A DNA stretch of 64,000 bases from Thermoanaerobacterium sp. CMT5567-10 (GTDB lineage Bacteria > Bacillota > Thermoanaerobacteria > Thermoanaerobacterales > Thermoanaerobacteraceae). The translations under genes and the position numbers were made by a program. Of the stretch, positions 1 to 10,441 are shown piece by piece. Numbering within the stretch: position 1 is the stretch's first letter; each line of letters opens with the position of its first letter. The stretch is from assembly GCF_030534315.2 (NCBI RefSeq), contig NZ_CP130558.2, positions 1,237,501-1,301,500 on the forward strand, in the 5' to 3' direction. The notes under the pieces are model-generated. The model did no database searches. It was given only the letters and a program-made list of their open reading frames with translations, and was not told where the DNA came from.

Positions 1-41
1 GTTTTTCTTCTACCTGTGCCAAAAAATTGGATCGTAGCCAT
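1..41 (-). CDS. rpsI: 30S ribosomal protein S9, N-terminal fragment
   Basis: Only the first 13 codons are inside the window (MATIQFFGTGRRK); the gene runs off the left edge. The GTGRRK start is characteristic of S9, a small-subunit head protein. A GGAGGG ribosome-binding site lies just upstream, and the gene follows rplM after 15 bases. The rplM-rpsI pair is the usual arrangement, so both are probably transcribed from the promoter at 562-590. Confidence 0.9.
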   Translation of the reverse strand, partial: MATIQFFGTGRRK

Positions 42-56
42 TCCTTATTTCCCTCC

Positions 57-485
57 TTATATGTCAAGTTTTTCTGGTTTTTGTGCCATATGATTATGTT
101 CAGGACCAGTATAAACTTTGAGTTTTTTAATCATATGTCTACCTAATTTATTTTTAGGAAGCATCCCTCTAACTGCTCTGATAATCGCTTTCTCAGGCTT
201 TGTCCTCATCAATGTCTTGTACTGTATCAATTTTAGTCCACCTGGATGTCCTGTGTAATACTTAAAGTACTTTTGCTCTAATTTTTTGCCTGTTAAAACA
301 ACTTTATCTGCATTGATTATAATAACATAATCACCCGTATCAACACTAGGCGAATATATAGGTTTATTTTTACCCGACAAAATCTTTGCAACTTGACTAG
401 CTAATCTACCTAATACTTTTCCTTCGGCATCTATAACATACCATTTTCTTTCTACTTCATTCTTTTTTGGCATGAATGATTTCAC
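57..485 (-). CDS. rplM: 50S ribosomal protein L13
   Basis: Encodes L13 (142 residues), an early-assembling large-subunit protein. The C-terminal signature [15 protein letters not shown] followed by [10 protein letters not shown] is clear. I chose the GTG start at 485 ([15 protein letters not shown]) because AAGGAGG lies 8 bases upstream and the length matches the family. The frame stays open further upstream, but that part would be the untranslated leader. It is the first gene of rplM-rpsI and has its own promoter overlapping the end of truA. Confidence 0.95.
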   Translation of the reverse strand: MKSFMPKKNEVERKWYVIDAEGKVLGRLASQVAKILSGKNKPIYSPSVDTGDYVIIINADKVVLTGKKLEQKYFKYYTGHPGGLKLIQYKTLMRTKPEKAIIRAVRGMLPKNKLGRHMIKKLKVYTGPEHNHMAQKPEKLDI

Positions 486-561
486 TATATTTACCTCCTT
501 AAGAAACTTATACTTAAGTAACATATACTTCAATAAACGGGGCACAATTTTACATAATATA

Positions 562-590
562 ATTTTAATCCACAGCCCCACCCATGTCAA
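562..590 (-). promoter_or_regulatory. Promoter of rplM-rpsI
   Basis: On the minus strand a TTGACA box (585-590) and a TAAAAT box (562-567) are separated by 17 bases, close to the sigma-A consensus. The -35 box overlaps the truA stop codon. Transcription would give a leader of about 70 bases before rplM. The leader contains short repeats of CTTAAG and could form a small hairpin, but I cannot say that it is an L13-binding leader. Confidence 0.75.
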
Positions 591-1321
591 TAGTATATTT
601 TAGTTAAAAATAACCCTTGTGGCGGTGCAGTTTTACCTGCCATACATCGATTTTTTGAGTCTAAAATTTCTTTCACGTCGATGGGATTAATCTTACCTAA
701 TCCTACATCAACAATTGTACCAACAATTATTCTGACCATATTGTATAAAAAACCATCAGCTTCAATTTCAAATTCTATATTAAAGCCATTTTTTTTAAGA
801 GAAATATCACGAACAGTTCTTACAGGGCTTTTTGCAGAGCTTCCACTTGCTTTAAATGCCGAAAAATCATGTGTACCTTCTAAGTACTTAAGTGATTCTC
901 TCATTTTTTCTACATCTAAACTCTTACTTATGTGCCAGCTATAATTTCTATATATTGGAGAATTAACTTTTCTATTGTATATGATGTATTTATATCTTTT
1001 ACTTTTAGCAAAATATCTTGAATGAAAATCCATATCGGCCTCAAAAGCATCTTTTATAACTATATCAGCTGGAAGAACACTATTCAAGGCATTAGGAATT
1101 TTTGAAGTAGGTATATTAGTACATGTTTTAAAATTGGCAACTTGATATAAAGCATGTACACCAGCATCTGTTCTGCTGGAACCAATTAAATCTACATCTT
1201 CCAGTGTTATTTTCTTTATTGCCTTTGTTATTACTTCTTGAATTGTAACAGCATTTTTCTGAATTTGCCACCCGTGATAATTTGTACCGTCATATTCGAT
1301 AACTAAGACTATATTTCTCAT
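587..1321 (-). CDS. truA: tRNA pseudouridine(38-40) synthase TruA
   Basis: Isomerises uridines 38-40 of the tRNA anticodon arm to pseudouridine. The N-terminal [14 protein letters not shown] motif is present, and the catalytic Asp is D52 in [10 protein letters not shown]. The family consensus there is usually GRTDAGVHA, so a Ser replaces the Gly. The C-terminal [12 protein letters not shown] motif is intact. I use the ATG at 1321 ([12 protein letters not shown], 244 residues). An ATG at 1333 overlapping the ecfT stop as TGATG is also possible. It is translationally close to ecfT, and this ecfA-ecfT-truA order is common in Firmicutes. Confidence 0.93.
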   Translation of the reverse strand: MRNIVLVIEYDGTNYHGWQIQKNAVTIQEVITKAIKKITLEDVDLIGSSRTDAGVHALYQVANFKTCTNIPTSKIPNALNSVLPADIVIKDAFEADMDFHSRYFAKSKRYKYIIYNRKVNSPIYRNYSWHISKSLDVEKMRESLKYLEGTHDFSAFKASGSSAKSPVRTVRDISLKKNGFNIEFEIEADGFLYNMVRIIVGTIVDVGLGKINPIDVKEILDSKNRCMAGKTAPPQGLFLTKIYY

Positions 1322-1332
1322 TTTAAATCTCA

Positions 1333-2139
1333 TCACCAAGGCCAAAATCTATTCCATATTATTATACATACAAGAGCCGCTGTCAATAAAATAGCTATAT
1401 AATCTCTATGGCTTACTTTTAATTGTTTTAGTTTTGTTCTATTAAAGCCTCCTCTGTAACACCTTGCCTCCATTGCAACAGCAAGTTCGTCAGCTCTTCT
1501 AAAGGCGCTGATAAACAAAGGCACTAACAGAGGAATCAAGTTTTTCGCTCTTTTCATTAAATTGCCGCTTTCAAAGTCAGCACCTCTAGCAATTTGTGCC
1601 TTCATTATTTTATCTGTTTCTTCTAGTAATGTTGGTATAAAGCGTAAAGCAATAGTCATCATCATAGCTAATTCATGTGCTGGCATTCCAATGCGTCTAA
1701 AAGGATTCAAAAGGCTTTCTATGCCATCCGTTAATGCTATGGGAGATGTTGTAAGAGTTAGAAGCGATGTCCCAACTATCAAAAATATAAGCCTTAATCC
1801 CATAAATAGCGCTAGTCTTACACCATTAGAAGTTATCTTAAGCGGACCAATTGATGCAAGAAGTATCCCACCAGGAGTGAAAAATATGTTTAATCCAACA
1901 GTTAATATGAGAATTACCAAAATCGGTTTTAATCCTTTAAAAATGTAACCTAATGGTATTTTCGATATATATATGCTTCCTAATATAAATAATAAGATAA
2001 ACACATAACCTGAAAATTTTGTTATTATAAACAGTGAGATTATGAATATTATAGAAAGTATTATTTTTACTCTGGGATCCAAACGATGTATGAATGTATC
2101 ACCTGGTATATATTGGCCTATAGTAATATTTTTAAGCAT
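1333..2139 (-). CDS. ecfT: ECF transporter transmembrane protein EcfT
   Basis: Membrane coupling subunit (268 residues) of the group II energy-coupling factor transporters that take up vitamins and trace metals. It has several hydrophobic helices in the N-terminal half and one at the C-terminus. Two Arg-containing coupling motifs are visible, AQIARGADF and [10 protein letters not shown]; in the family these contact the two ATPases. The start overlaps the ecfA2 stop by 8 bases, which implies translational coupling. No substrate-binding S subunit is nearby, as expected for a shared module serving S components encoded elsewhere. Confidence 0.93.
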   Translation of the reverse strand: MLKNITIGQYIPGDTFIHRLDPRVKIILSIIFIISLFIITKFSGYVFILLFILGSIYISKIPLGYIFKGLKPILVILILTVGLNIFFTPGGILLASIGPLKITSNGVRLALFMGLRLIFLIVGTSLLTLTTSPIALTDGIESLLNPFRRIGMPAHELAMMMTIALRFIPTLLEETDKIMKAQIARGADFESGNLMKRAKNLIPLLVPLFISAFRRADELAVAMEARCYRGGFNRTKLKQLKVSHRDYIAILLTAALVCIIIWNRFWPW

Positions 2140-2989
2140 CTCTCACACCCCTAAGGTACTCCAATATGCATCTTTTCGCTTCATCAACTGTTAATATATC
2201 ATCTGGCAACTCTATTCCATTTTTTCTTAGATCTCTTATAAGATAAGTAATCTGTGGCACACCAAGTCCCATTTGCTCAAGTTTTTCGACATTTTTAAAA
2301 ACTTCTCTAGGAGTACCTATCAATGATACCTTTCCTTCATGCATGACAATTATTTTATTCACAAGTTTTGCTATATCTTCCATGCTGTGAGACACAAGTA
2401 TTGTAGTCATTTCATATTTTTCATGAATTTCTTTAATCTTGCCTAGTATCTCATCTCTCCCTCTTGGGTCAAGACCAGCCGTTGGCTCATCAAGAATCAA
2501 TATCTTTGGCATCATAGACAAAACCCCAGCTATTGCAACACGTCTTCTTTCACCTCCAGATAATTCAAAAGGTGACATGTCTTTCATACTTACATCGAGT
2601 CCAACAGTCTTCATAGCTTCAAATACTCTCATCTTTATTTCATCGTCTGGAAGTCCCAAATTAGATGGTCCAAATGCAATGTCTTTGTATATTGTCTCTT
2701 CAAATAGTTGATGCTCCGGATATTGAAAAACAATTCCAACTTCTCTTCTGATGTTTTTTAAATTTTTTGTACTTGTAATATCGATTCCATTTATTGTTAT
2801 TCTACCAGATGTTGGCTTTAAAAGGCCATTTAAGTGTTGTATAAGGGTAGATTTTCCTGAACCAGTATGTCCTATAATTCCTACAAATTCGTTGTCTTCT
2901 ATTGTAAAACTCACGTCTTTTAATGCTTCTGACTCAAATGGGGTGCCTTCATTGTAAATAAACGAAATATTTTCTACTTGTATTGACAT
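2132..2989 (-). CDS. ecfA2: ECF transporter ATPase EcfA2
   Basis: ATP-binding subunit (285 residues) of the shared ECF energy module. Visible ABC motifs are Walker [10 protein letters not shown] (about residues 40-48), signature [13 protein letters not shown], Walker [14 protein letters not shown] and the switch His in LVSHSMEDI. It pairs with EcfA1 to form the heterodimer that drives EcfT. The start overlaps the end of ecfA1 by 16 bases and the stop overlaps ecfT. The A1/A2 assignment rests on gene order and the [11 protein letters not shown]-terminus. Confidence 0.92.
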   Translation of the reverse strand: MSIQVENISFIYNEGTPFESEALKDVSFTIEDNEFVGIIGHTGSGKSTLIQHLNGLLKPTSGRITINGIDITSTKNLKNIRREVGIVFQYPEHQLFEETIYKDIAFGPSNLGLPDDEIKMRVFEAMKTVGLDVSMKDMSPFELSGGERRRVAIAGVLSMMPKILILDEPTAGLDPRGRDEILGKIKEIHEKYEMTTILVSHSMEDIAKLVNKIIVMHEGKVSLIGTPREVFKNVEKLEQMGLGVPQITYLIRDLRKNGIELPDDILTVDEAKRCILEYLRGVRDA

Positions 2990-3819
2990 ATAAACCTCAC
3001 CATCTCATCAACAGTTAATATTTCAGTAGGTATATCTATCCCCTCTTGCTTCAGTTTATAAGCTAACTCTGTAACTTGAGGAACATCAAGACCCAAATCT
3101 TTCAGCTTTTTTACTTCCTTAAATACTTCTTTTGGTGTACCATCTAGAGCAATATTTCCATCATCCATTACAATTACTCTATCGGCAAGAACAGCTTCTT
3201 CCATAAAATGTGTAATTAAGATTATTGTAATGCCATTCTCTTTATTTAACCTCTGTATTGTATTTATTACTTCTTTTCTTCCCATAGGATCAAGCATAGC
3301 AGTTGGCTCATCTAATATGATACACTGAGGTCTCATAGCTATGACTCCGGCAATGGCTATTCGCTGTTTTTGCCCACCTGAAAGCATATGTGGTGCTGAA
3401 TCTTTATATTTAAACATGTCTACCGCATTTAATGCAAAGTCCACTCTCTTACGAATTTCTTTCGGATCTATGCCTAAATTTTCCGGTCCAAAAGCCACAT
3501 CTTCCTCCACAACCGTTGCTACCAATTGGTTATCGGGATTTTGAAATACCATACCAGCAGTCTGCCTTATATCCCATACATGTGCAGAATCTTTAGTATT
3601 CATTCCATTGACATATACATCCCCTTCTGTTGGCATGAGAAGAGCATTAAAGTGTTTTGCAAGTGTGGATTTCCCTGAACCATTGTGTCCAATAATGGCA
3701 ATAAATTTTCCTTCCTCAAGATCAATGTTTAATGAATTCAATACAATCTTTTTTTTGTTCTCTTCGTTGCCAGTCTCATAGCTAAATGTAAGGTCTCTTG
3801 CCATAATTATATTTTCCAT
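2974..3819 (-). CDS. ecfA1: ECF transporter ATPase EcfA1
   Basis: First ATP-binding subunit (281 residues) of the ECF module. Walker [10 protein letters not shown], signature [13 protein letters not shown], Walker [14 protein letters not shown] and the switch His in [10 protein letters not shown] are intact. The ATG at 3819 has AAGGTGG 4 bases upstream. It is separated from rplQ by an intrinsic terminator (3868-3903). No convincing promoter is visible in the short gap, so expression may depend on read-through from the ribosomal operon or on a weak promoter I cannot recognise. Confidence 0.92.
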   Translation of the reverse strand: MENIIMARDLTFSYETGNEENKKKIVLNSLNIDLEEGKFIAIIGHNGSGKSTLAKHFNALLMPTEGDVYVNGMNTKDSAHVWDIRQTAGMVFQNPDNQLVATVVEEDVAFGPENLGIDPKEIRKRVDFALNAVDMFKYKDSAPHMLSGGQKQRIAIAGVIAMRPQCIILDEPTAMLDPMGRKEVINTIQRLNKENGITIILITHFMEEAVLADRVIVMDDGNIALDGTPKEVFKEVKKLKDLGLDVPQVTELAYKLKQEGIDIPTEILTVDEMVRFICQYK

Positions 3820-3867
3820 ATGACCACCTTCTTTTAAGCCGCAAAATAATTGGCTGTGACTATTAAA

Positions 3868-3903
3868 ATAGGAGTTAAGTTTTATTGATAACTTAACCCC
3901 TTT
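3868..3903 (-). terminator. Intrinsic terminator after rplQ
   Basis: On the minus strand GGGGTTAAGT pairs with ACTTAACTCC (one G-T wobble) across a short loop, followed by TATTTT. It lies just after the rplQ stop and probably ends most transcripts of the S10-spc-alpha supercluster ahead of the ecf genes. Confidence 0.7.
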
Positions 3904-3908
3904 TGAGT

Positions 3909-4247
3909 CTAAACAAGTTCTATGATAACCAGCGGTGCTGCATCGCCTCTACGAGGACCAAGTTTTAATATTCTTGTATACCCGCCATTTTTATCTGAAT
4001 ATTTAGGAGCAATCTCATCAAATAATTTTTTAACTACCGTTTCATCTGTTAAATATGCCAAAGCCTGTCTTCTTGAGTGCAAATCGCCCCTCTTTGCAAG
4101 TGTAATCATTTTTTCCGCAATGCTTTTTATTTCTTTGGCTCTGGCTTCTGTAGTTTGAATTCTTCCATAATTCAAAAAGCTAGTTGTAAGGTTTCTCAAC
4201 ATTGCTCTTCTCTGGTCATGTGGTCGACCTAATTTTCTGTATCCCAT
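3909..4247 (-). CDS. rplQ: 50S ribosomal protein L17
   Basis: Encodes L17 (112 residues), a large-subunit protein near the exit tunnel. The N-terminal signature [20 protein letters not shown] is diagnostic. GGAGGG lies 6 bases before the ATG. It is the last gene of the alpha operon, 12 bases after rpoA, and a terminator follows directly. Confidence 0.97.
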   Translation of the reverse strand: MGYRKLGRPHDQRRAMLRNLTTSFLNYGRIQTTEARAKEIKSIAEKMITLAKRGDLHSRRQALAYLTDETVVKKLFDEIAPKYSDKNGGYTRILKLGPRRGDAAPLVIIELV

Positions 4248-4259
4248 TATCTGCCCTCC

Positions 4260-5210
4260 TTACTCTTCACTCTTTTGCAGCGATAGTCCTAATGCTTTTA
4301 ATTTTTGCTCAACTTCCACCAAAGACTTTTTGCCAAGATTTCTAACTTTCATCATTTCTTCTTCTGTTTTTTGAACTAAATCTTGAACAGTATTAATTCC
4401 TGCTCTTTTAAGGCAGTTATATGACCGTACAGATAGATCAAGTTCTTCTATCGTCATGTCAAGAGGTTTATCTGTCTTCTTCTCTGGTTTTTCAACCAAA
4501 ACTTCCATATCATTGTAATTTTCTGCAAATGATGTAAATAAATTAAAATGATCAATTAATATTTTAGCAGCTAAGCTTATGGCCTCTTTAGGACTTATAG
4601 TTCCATTCGTCCATACTTCCATAGTAAGCTTGTCGTAATCTGTAACCTGACCAACACGAGTATTTTCAACATTATAGCTTACTTTCTTAACTGGAGTAAA
4701 TATAGAATCAACCGGAATAATACCTATCGGCTGATTCGGCTCTTTATTTTTGTCTGATGGAACGTATCCTTTTCCTTTAACCAACTCGATTTCCATATTT
4801 AGCTTGCCATTATCGCTAAGTGTAGCAATATGAAGATCTGGATTCACTATCTCAACATCGCCATCAGATATTATATCTCCTGCAGTTACTTCACCTTTAC
4901 CTTCTGCTTCAATCCTCACTATTTTTGGTTCGTCCGTATATAATTTCACTGCCAACTCTTTTAAGTTCAGTATAATCTCAGTAACATCCTCTTTTACGCC
5001 TGGTACAGTAGAAAATTCGTGTAACACCCCATCTATTTTAATTGTCTTTGCTGCCGCACCTGGAAGTGATGATAAAAGCATACGGCGTAAAGAGTTGCCA
5101 AGTGTTATCCCATAGCCACGTTCAAGTGGCTCAATAACAAACTTAGCATACGTGTCATCATTGGATTGCTCCACTATCTCTATTTTTGGTTTTTCAATTT
5201 CAATCACCAT
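4260..5210 (-). CDS. rpoA: DNA-directed RNA polymerase subunit alpha
   Basis: Alpha subunit (316 residues) that nucleates RNA polymerase assembly. The N-terminal domain carries the conserved [19 protein letters not shown] and [12 protein letters not shown] stretches. A flexible linker (about 225-245) leads to a C-terminal domain with two helix-hairpin-helix segments ([18 protein letters not shown] and [14 protein letters not shown]), which bind UP elements and activators. The ATG has GGAGGG 5 bases upstream. It sits in the normal order between rpsD and rplQ. Confidence 0.97.
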   Translation of the reverse strand: MVIEIEKPKIEIVEQSNDDTYAKFVIEPLERGYGITLGNSLRRMLLSSLPGAAAKTIKIDGVLHEFSTVPGVKEDVTEIILNLKELAVKLYTDEPKIVRIEAEGKGEVTAGDIISDGDVEIVNPDLHIATLSDNGKLNMEIELVKGKGYVPSDKNKEPNQPIGIIPVDSIFTPVKKVSYNVENTRVGQVTDYDKLTMEVWTNGTISPKEAISLAAKILIDHFNLFTSFAENYNDMEVLVEKPEKKTDKPLDMTIEELDLSVRSYNCLKRAGINTVQDLVQKTEEEMMKVRNLGKKSLVEVEQKLKALGLSLQKSEE

Positions 5211-5250
5211 TTAAACCCTCCTTTTTTACTTTTATGAGGGTAACCGATTA

Positions 5251-5871
5251 TTACCTTGAATACAATTCAACAATCAAGTGCTCTTCAACTGGTAAGTCTA
5301 TATGTTCCCTTGTTGGCAGAGATAAAACTTTACCCTCTAATGAATCTTTATTAAAATCTAACCAATCAGGTATATTTGTGGATGCCTCAACATTATTCTT
5401 AATAACTTCTAACGACTTGCTGCTGTCTTTGATAGATATTACATCGCCTGCTTTTACTAAATACGAAGGTATGTCAACCTTTCTTCCGTTTACAAGAATA
5501 TGACCATGTGATACAAATTGCCTTGCTTGAGCCCTTGAAGACGCTATTGACAATCTATACACTACATTATCAAGTCTTCTTTCAAGAAGTTGTAAGAGAT
5601 TGTCACCAGTTATACCTTTCATTCTTTCAGCTTCCTCAAAGTATCTTTCAAATTGTCTTTCTAGAACTCCATAATACCTTCTCAATTTTTGTTTTTCTCT
5701 TAACTGTGTGCCATAGTTTGTAAGCTTCTTCTTATTTTGTCCATGTTGTCCGGGAGCATATGGCCTTCTTGCGAATGGGCATTTCTCAGTATAGCATTTA
5801 TCGCCTTTTAAAAATAATTTCATACCTTCTCTACGGCATAATTTACATGTAGATTCTGTGTACCTTGCCAT
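5251..5871 (-). CDS. rpsD: 30S ribosomal protein S4 (zinc-binding form)
   Basis: S4 (206 residues) initiates 30S body assembly. It has an N-terminal four-cysteine set (C9, C12, C26, C31 in CKLC and CYTEKC contexts), indicating the zinc-binding form. The S4 RNA-binding domain covers the middle ([30 protein letters not shown]). It lies between rpsK and rpoA as in the Clostridia; in Bacillus subtilis rpsD is elsewhere. I see no recognisable S4 leader in the 40-base gaps on either side. Confidence 0.97.
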   Translation of the reverse strand: MARYTESTCKLCRREGMKLFLKGDKCYTEKCPFARRPYAPGQHGQNKKKLTNYGTQLREKQKLRRYYGVLERQFERYFEEAERMKGITGDNLLQLLERRLDNVVYRLSIASSRAQARQFVSHGHILVNGRKVDIPSYLVKAGDVISIKDSSKSLEVIKNNVEASTNIPDWLDFNKDSLEGKVLSLPTREHIDLPVEEHLIVELYSR

Positions 5872-5883
5872 TTTTGCACCTCC

Positions 5884-6276
5884 TTATACTCTTCTTCTCT
5901 TAGGTGGTCTGCACCCATTGTGTGGAATCGGTGTGACATCCTTTATAAGACTTACTTCTAGCCCAGCAGCTTGCAAAGCTCTTATTGCAGCCTCTCTGCC
6001 TGCACCAGGACCTTTTACATATACATCTACAGTTTTAAGTCCATGTTCCATTGCAGCTTTAGCTGCTGTTTCTGCTGCCATCTGTGCTGCATATGGAGTA
6101 GATTTCCTAGAACCTTTAAATCCTAACGTTCCTGCACTTGACCATGCTAATGCATTGCCTGCCATATCAGTCAATGTAACTATTGTATTATTAAATGTTG
6201 AATGTATGTGTGCGGCACCACGTTCAACATTTTTGCGCTCACGGCGTTTAGCTGTTCTTTTAACTTTTTTTGCCAT
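5884..6276 (-). CDS. rpsK: 30S ribosomal protein S11
   Basis: S11 (130 residues), part of the 30S platform near the mRNA exit. Diagnostic stretches are [34 protein letters not shown] and the basic C-terminus [17 protein letters not shown] precedes the ATG. It is 14 bases downstream of rpsM and 12 upstream of rpsD. Confidence 0.97.
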   Translation of the reverse strand: MAKKVKRTAKRRERKNVERGAAHIHSTFNNTIVTLTDMAGNALAWSSAGTLGFKGSRKSTPYAAQMAAETAAKAAMEHGLKTVDVYVKGPGAGREAAIRALQAAGLEVSLIKDVTPIPHNGCRPPKRRRV

Positions 6277-6290
6277 AATTTCCCTCCTTA

Positions 6291-6659
6291 TTATTTCTTC
6301 TTCTTAGCAACAGTCTTCTTTGGACCTTTTCTTGTACGTGCATTTGTTCTTGTCCTTTGCCCACGTACTGGTAAGCCTTTTCTATGCCTTATTCCTCTAT
6401 AACATCCTATATCAATAAGTCTCTTTATGTTTAGAGATACTTCTCTTCTTAAATCACCTTCAACTTTATACTCTTTATCGATGATGTCTCTAAGTCTTGA
6501 CACTTCATCTTCTGTCAAATCTTTTACCCTAGTATCAGGATTTACACCTGCTTTTGCTAAGATCTCATTTGCGCGAGAACGTCCTATCCCATAAATATAC
6601 GTCAATCCTATTTCAACGCGTTTTTCTCTTGGTAAATCAATGCCAGCAATTCTTGCCAT
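6291..6659 (-). CDS. rpsM: 30S ribosomal protein S13
   Basis: S13 (122 residues) in the 30S head; it contacts the P-site tRNA and bridges to the large subunit. [20 protein letters not shown] and [20 protein letters not shown] are diagnostic. The C-terminus is strongly basic ([12 protein letters not shown]). It follows rpmJ by 11 bases. Confidence 0.97.
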   Translation of the reverse strand: MARIAGIDLPREKRVEIGLTYIYGIGRSRANEILAKAGVNPDTRVKDLTEDEVSRLRDIIDKEYKVEGDLRREVSLNIKRLIDIGCYRGIRHRKGLPVRGQRTRTNARTRKGPKKTVAKKKK

Positions 6660-6670
6660 TTTTCCACCTC

Positions 6671-6796
<126 letters not shown>

Positions 6797-6799
6797 TTA

Positions 6800-7018
6800 T
6801 CACTTGCCTCGCCATACAATTCTGCCTCTTGTTAAATCATATGGGGATAATTCAAGCGTGACTCTGTCCCCTGGTAGAATCCTGATAAAATTCATTCTAA
6901 GTTTACCCGATATGTGTGCTAAGATTCTGTGTCCATTATCAAGTTCCACCTGAAACATCGCATTTGGTAAAGCTTCTATAACTTTACCCTCAACTTCGAT
7001 AACATCATCTTTTGCCAA
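6800..7018 (-). CDS. infA: Translation initiation factor IF-1
   Basis: IF-1 (72 residues), an OB-fold protein that occupies the A site during initiation. [20 protein letters not shown] and [23 protein letters not shown] are typical. I chose the TTG at 7018 because AAGGAGGG lies 10 bases upstream and the product then has the family's usual length of 72. An in-frame AAG-rich extension upstream would include the ribosome-binding site itself. It lies between the KOW protein gene and rpmJ. Confidence 0.95.
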   Translation of the reverse strand: MAKDDVIEVEGKVIEALPNAMFQVELDNGHRILAHISGKLRMNFIRILPGDRVTLELSPYDLTRGRIVWRGK

Positions 7019-7034
7019 GGATATCAAACCCTCC

Positions 7035-7307
7035 TTATTCTTCACACTTAAACTGTTTTAAAGCATTTTTTATCTCAGCATTTGTAACAGTTTCACCTTT
7101 TAATATCTTTTCTCTTATTATTTCGTCTACTTCATTATACTTTTGAAGATGAATCAATTTTTTCTTTTTCGGCTTTTCAATCTTCCTTAAATCACCGTCA
7201 GCTATAAACACATGTTTTTCATCGGCAACTCCAACTATTATAAAGATTCTGTCTTTATCTCTGCCAGCCTTTGACTTAACTATTCGCCCTATTGAGGTAT
7301 CATCCAT
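7035..7307 (-). CDS. KOW domain RNA-binding protein (L14e-like)
   Basis: A 90-residue protein with an N-terminal KOW-type beta barrel ([22 protein letters not shown]), a basic linker ([11 protein letters not shown]) and a helical C-terminus. It resembles the archaeal/eukaryal L14e family and is found between map and infA in many Firmicutes. An rRNA-binding or assembly role is inferred from the domain and location; the function is not established. The ATG at 7307 has AAGAGGTG 6 bases upstream, better than the GTG three codons before it. Confidence 0.8.
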   Translation of the reverse strand: MDDTSIGRIVKSKAGRDKDRIFIIVGVADEKHVFIADGDLRKIEKPKKKKLIHLQKYNEVDEIIREKILKGETVTNAEIKNALKQFKCEE

Positions 7308-7319
7308 TAAATTCACCTC

Positions 7320-8066
7320 TTAAACTAATGTTAAAATTTCAGGCTCTCCATTTGTTATAACTATGGTATTTTCATAATGAGCAGATGGACTACCATCCAC
7401 TGTAACAACTGTCCAATTATTATCCTCAATCTTTACATCATATCTTCCCTCATTAACCATTGGTTCAATAGCAAGAGTCATGCCACTTTTTAATCTCGGC
7501 CCTCTTCCCGGCGGACCATAATTTGGTACTTGAGGGTCCTCATGCATTTTTTTGCCAATTCCATGACCTACATATTCCCTGACTACTGAAAAACCGTTTT
7601 TTTCTACGTAAATCTGTATAGCATTTGATATATCAGAAAGTCTGTGTTGCTCAGTTGCCAATTTTATGCCTTCAAAAAAACTTTGTTTTGTCACATCTAT
7701 TAATTTTCTGAGATTATCACTAATCCTTCCGACTGCAAAAGTCCTCGCCGCATCACCATTAAATCCATGGTATATCGCACCAGTATCTATACTAATAATA
7801 TCGCCTTCCTTAAGCCTTCTTAAACCTGGTATACCATGGACAACTTCATCATTGATTGATGCACATATTGAAGCTGGAAAGCCATAAAGTCCTTTAAAAG
7901 CCGGTATACAATCTTTACTTCTTATATAATCTTCAGCTATCTGATCAAGTTCTTTGGTGGTTATACCCGGCTTTATATACTTTTCTAAAAGATTTAAAAC
8001 TTCTCCTGTAACTTTTCCAGCATATCTCATCAAAGCTATTTCACTATCAGATTTGATATATATCAT
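7320..8066 (-). CDS. map: Methionine aminopeptidase, type I
   Basis: Removes the initiator Met from nascent proteins; cytoplasmic dinuclear metalloenzyme (248 residues). Metal ligands are visible in IDTGAIYHGFNGDAAR (two Asp), EYVGHGIGKKMHE (His), LAIEPMVNEG (Glu) and AHYENTIVIT (Glu). It starts on the adk stop codon (TAATG), so translation is coupled. The secY-adk-map-infA order is conserved. Confidence 0.96.
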   Translation of the reverse strand: MIYIKSDSEIALMRYAGKVTGEVLNLLEKYIKPGITTKELDQIAEDYIRSKDCIPAFKGLYGFPASICASINDEVVHGIPGLRRLKEGDIISIDTGAIYHGFNGDAARTFAVGRISDNLRKLIDVTKQSFFEGIKLATEQHRLSDISNAIQIYVEKNGFSVVREYVGHGIGKKMHEDPQVPNYGPPGRGPRLKSGMTLAIEPMVNEGRYDVKIEDNNWTVVTVDGSPSAHYENTIVITNGEPEILTLV

Positions 8067-8716
8067 TAAACTTCGTCTCCTATTAATGCCTGTATCTCCT
8101 TATAAACTTCATTAACAGGTTTATTCCCATCAATATTGCGAATCAAATTCAATTTGCCGTAATACTCCACTAGAGGTTTTGTTTCATCTTCATATACTTC
8201 TAAGCGCTTTAAAACAGATTCGATGTTATCGTCCGTTCTTTGAATTAATTTTTCACCGCAGTTATCGCAAATTCCTTCCACTTTGGGCGGTTTTGTGACA
8301 ATATGATATGTTGCACCACAGGATGGACACACTCTTCTACCACTAAGCCTCTTTACTAGTTCATCTCTATCAACTATTATATTTAAGACATGATCTATTT
8401 TAAGATTTTTATCCCCTAGGTATTTGCCGAGAGACTCAGCCTGCACAACGTTTCTCGGATATCCATCAAGCAAGAAACCATCTTTGCAATCATCTTTCGA
8501 CAGCCTGTCTTCAACGATCTTGTTCGTCACATCATCTGGTACCAACATCCCTTTATCGATGTACTGCTTTGCTAATTTGCCAAGTTCAGTATTGTTTTTA
8601 ATGTTGTACCTAAAGATATCGCCAGTTGAAATGTGAGGTATTTTATAATCCCTCGTTATGCTTTCCGCCTGCGTTCCTTTTCCAGCTCCAGGTGGTCCTA
8701 ACAATATGATTCTCAT
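8066..8716 (-). CDS. adk: Adenylate kinase
   Basis: Catalyses ATP + AMP to 2 ADP (216 residues). The P-loop GPPGAGKGTQ is at residues 7-16, and DGYPRN marks the AMP/core region. The lid carries a four-cysteine zinc site (CPSCG and CDNCG), typical of Gram-positive and thermophilic enzymes, and it stabilises the fold. The ATG follows GGGGGAA. It lies between secY and map and overlaps map by one base. Confidence 0.97.
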   Translation of the reverse strand: MRIILLGPPGAGKGTQAESITRDYKIPHISTGDIFRYNIKNNTELGKLAKQYIDKGMLVPDDVTNKIVEDRLSKDDCKDGFLLDGYPRNVVQAESLGKYLGDKNLKIDHVLNIIVDRDELVKRLSGRRVCPSCGATYHIVTKPPKVEGICDNCGEKLIQRTDDNIESVLKRLEVYEDETKPLVEYYGKLNLIRNIDGNKPVNEVYKEIQALIGDEV

Positions 8717-8731
8717 ATATTTTCCCCCTGA

Positions 8732-9988
8732 CTATCTTAAAAATCCCTGGTAGTTACGCATTATGAGCTGTCCTTCTATTTGCTTCATAGTTTCTAGTGC
8801 CACACCAACAGCGATCAGCAATGCCGTACCGCCAAAGTATAATTGTAAACCAGTGACATTCATCATTATCACAGGAAGTACCGCTACAGCAGCTAAAAAT
8901 ACTGCACCTACAAATGTCACTCTATTCATAACCCGCGTAATAAAATCTGTCGTTGGCTTTCCAGGTCTAATACCTGGAATAAAACCACCATATTTTTTCA
9001 TATTATCAGAAATTTCTACAGGATTAAATATTATCGCTGTGTAGAAGTAAGTAAAGAATATTATAAGGAGAACATTCAATACATTATATATCCATCCATT
9101 TGTTCCAAGCCATTTCTCTGTAAAAGCGTAAAATGCTGATTTAGGGAAAAATGTAGCTATCTGCTGTGGAAATTGCAGAAGTGAAAGCGCAAATATCAGA
9201 GGAATAACACCAGCCATGTTTATTCTTAATGGTATATGAGTTGATTGTCCTCCATATACTTTACGACCTACAACCCTTTTCGCGTATTGAACAGGTATTC
9301 TTCTTTGCCCTTCTGACATCAATATGATTGAGACAATCATAACAAGTATGACAATCAAGAAGGCTATTGCACCAAATATGTTAGCTGTCCCAGCACCTAC
9401 GTACTGTATTGTAACATAAATCATGTTTGGTATTCTAGCTAGAATGCCAGCAAAAATTATAAGAGAACTGCCATTCCCAACACCATTTTCAGTTATCCTT
9501 TCACCTAGCCACATTAAGAATGATGTACCCGCTGTCAATGTTATAACGATTATTGTTAAGTTCAGAAAATTAGGATTAATTACTGCACCTCTTAAACCTA
9601 TTGTCATTCCTATTGCCTGAATTAATGCAAGTACTACTGTCATATAGCGAGTATATTGAGCAATTTTTTTTCTTCCTTCTTCCCCTTCTTTTGCCATTTG
9701 CTCCAATGAAGGTATAGCTATAGTTAGTAGCTGCATTATAATTGATGCATTAATATAAGGAATGATGCTCATGGCAAAAATCGTAAAATCGCGGAATGCA
9801 CCACCTGAAATTATATCAAAAAATCCAAAAAGCGTTCCTTGTCCAAGAATATTTTTGATTTGATTTGGATCAATACCAGGTACTGGTATATGTGATCCAA
9901 GTCTAAATATCAAAAGCATCATTACAGTATAGATAATTTTTTTTCTGATGTCCGCAACCTTCCATGCATTGACAAGGGTCTTTAGCAT
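8732..9988 (-). CDS. secY: Preprotein translocase subunit SecY
   Basis: Pore subunit of the SecYEG translocon (418 residues), with about ten membrane helices. The FRLGSHIPVPGID N-terminus, the plug region FDIISGGAFRDFTIFAMSI and the cytoplasmic loop QRRIPVQYAKRVVGRK are typical. It starts directly after rplO with GAGGTGATATAA before the ATG. SecE is encoded at 34226-34426; secG is not in the window. Confidence 0.97.
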   Translation of the reverse strand: MLKTLVNAWKVADIRKKIIYTVMMLLIFRLGSHIPVPGIDPNQIKNILGQGTLFGFFDIISGGAFRDFTIFAMSIIPYINASIIMQLLTIAIPSLEQMAKEGEEGRKKIAQYTRYMTVVLALIQAIGMTIGLRGAVINPNFLNLTIIVITLTAGTSFLMWLGERITENGVGNGSSLIIFAGILARIPNMIYVTIQYVGAGTANIFGAIAFLIVILVMIVSIILMSEGQRRIPVQYAKRVVGRKVYGGQSTHIPLRINMAGVIPLIFALSLLQFPQQIATFFPKSAFYAFTEKWLGTNGWIYNVLNVLLIIFFTYFYTAIIFNPVEISDNMKKYGGFIPGIRPGKPTTDFITRVMNRVTFVGAVFLAAVAVLPVIMMNVTGLQLYFGGTALLIAVGVALETMKQIEGQLIMRNYQGFLR

Positions 9989-10429
9989 TTATATCACCTC
10001 TGCCTTTCCCCCTACGGATTCTATTTTATCTACAGCAGATTTACTAAACTTATGCGCTTTTACAGTTAACTTTTTATTAAGTTCACCTGAGCCCAAAATT
10101 TTTACGCCATCTTTGATTTTTTTGATAATCCCTTTCTCGATTAAAAGTTCTGGAGTTACGACAGTTCCATCTTCAAAATTATCAAGCAAACTTAAATTGA
10201 CAATAGCATATTCCTTCTTAAAGATATTTGTAAATCCCCTCTTTGGTAATCGTCTTGTTAAAGGCATCTGTCCACCTTCAAAGCCTGGCCTTATATTTCC
10301 ACCGCTTCTAGCCTTCTGGCCTTTATGTCCACGTCCAGATGTTTTTCCTAATCCCGAACCAATACCTCTGCCAACTCTTTTTCTTTCTTTTCTTGCACCT
10401 TCAGCAGGTTTTAAATCGTGAAGTCTCAA
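9989..10429 (-). CDS. rplO: 50S ribosomal protein L15
   Basis: L15 (146 residues), a late-assembling large-subunit protein. [20 protein letters not shown] and the Gly/Arg-rich [20 protein letters not shown] are diagnostic. The start is a TTG (MRLHDL) with AGGAGGTG 6 bases upstream. A GTG three codons earlier lies inside the Shine-Dalgarno sequence and is unlikely. Confidence 0.95.
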   Translation of the reverse strand: MRLHDLKPAEGARKERKRVGRGIGSGLGKTSGRGHKGQKARSGGNIRPGFEGGQMPLTRRLPKRGFTNIFKKEYAIVNLSLLDNFEDGTVVTPELLIEKGIIKKIKDGVKILGSGELNKKLTVKAHKFSKSAVDKIESVGGKAEVI

Positions 10430-10441
10430 TGTCCACACCTC

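Noticed and set aside
486-561. Possible L13 leader RNA before rplM
   Set aside because: The leader has short CTTAAG repeats and could fold, but I cannot match it to a known L13 leader pattern, so it is only mentioned with the promoter.
5858-6307. 149-residue plus-strand ORF opposite rpsK
   Set aside because: Antisense to a clear ribosomal protein gene, low-complexity composition, no start signals.
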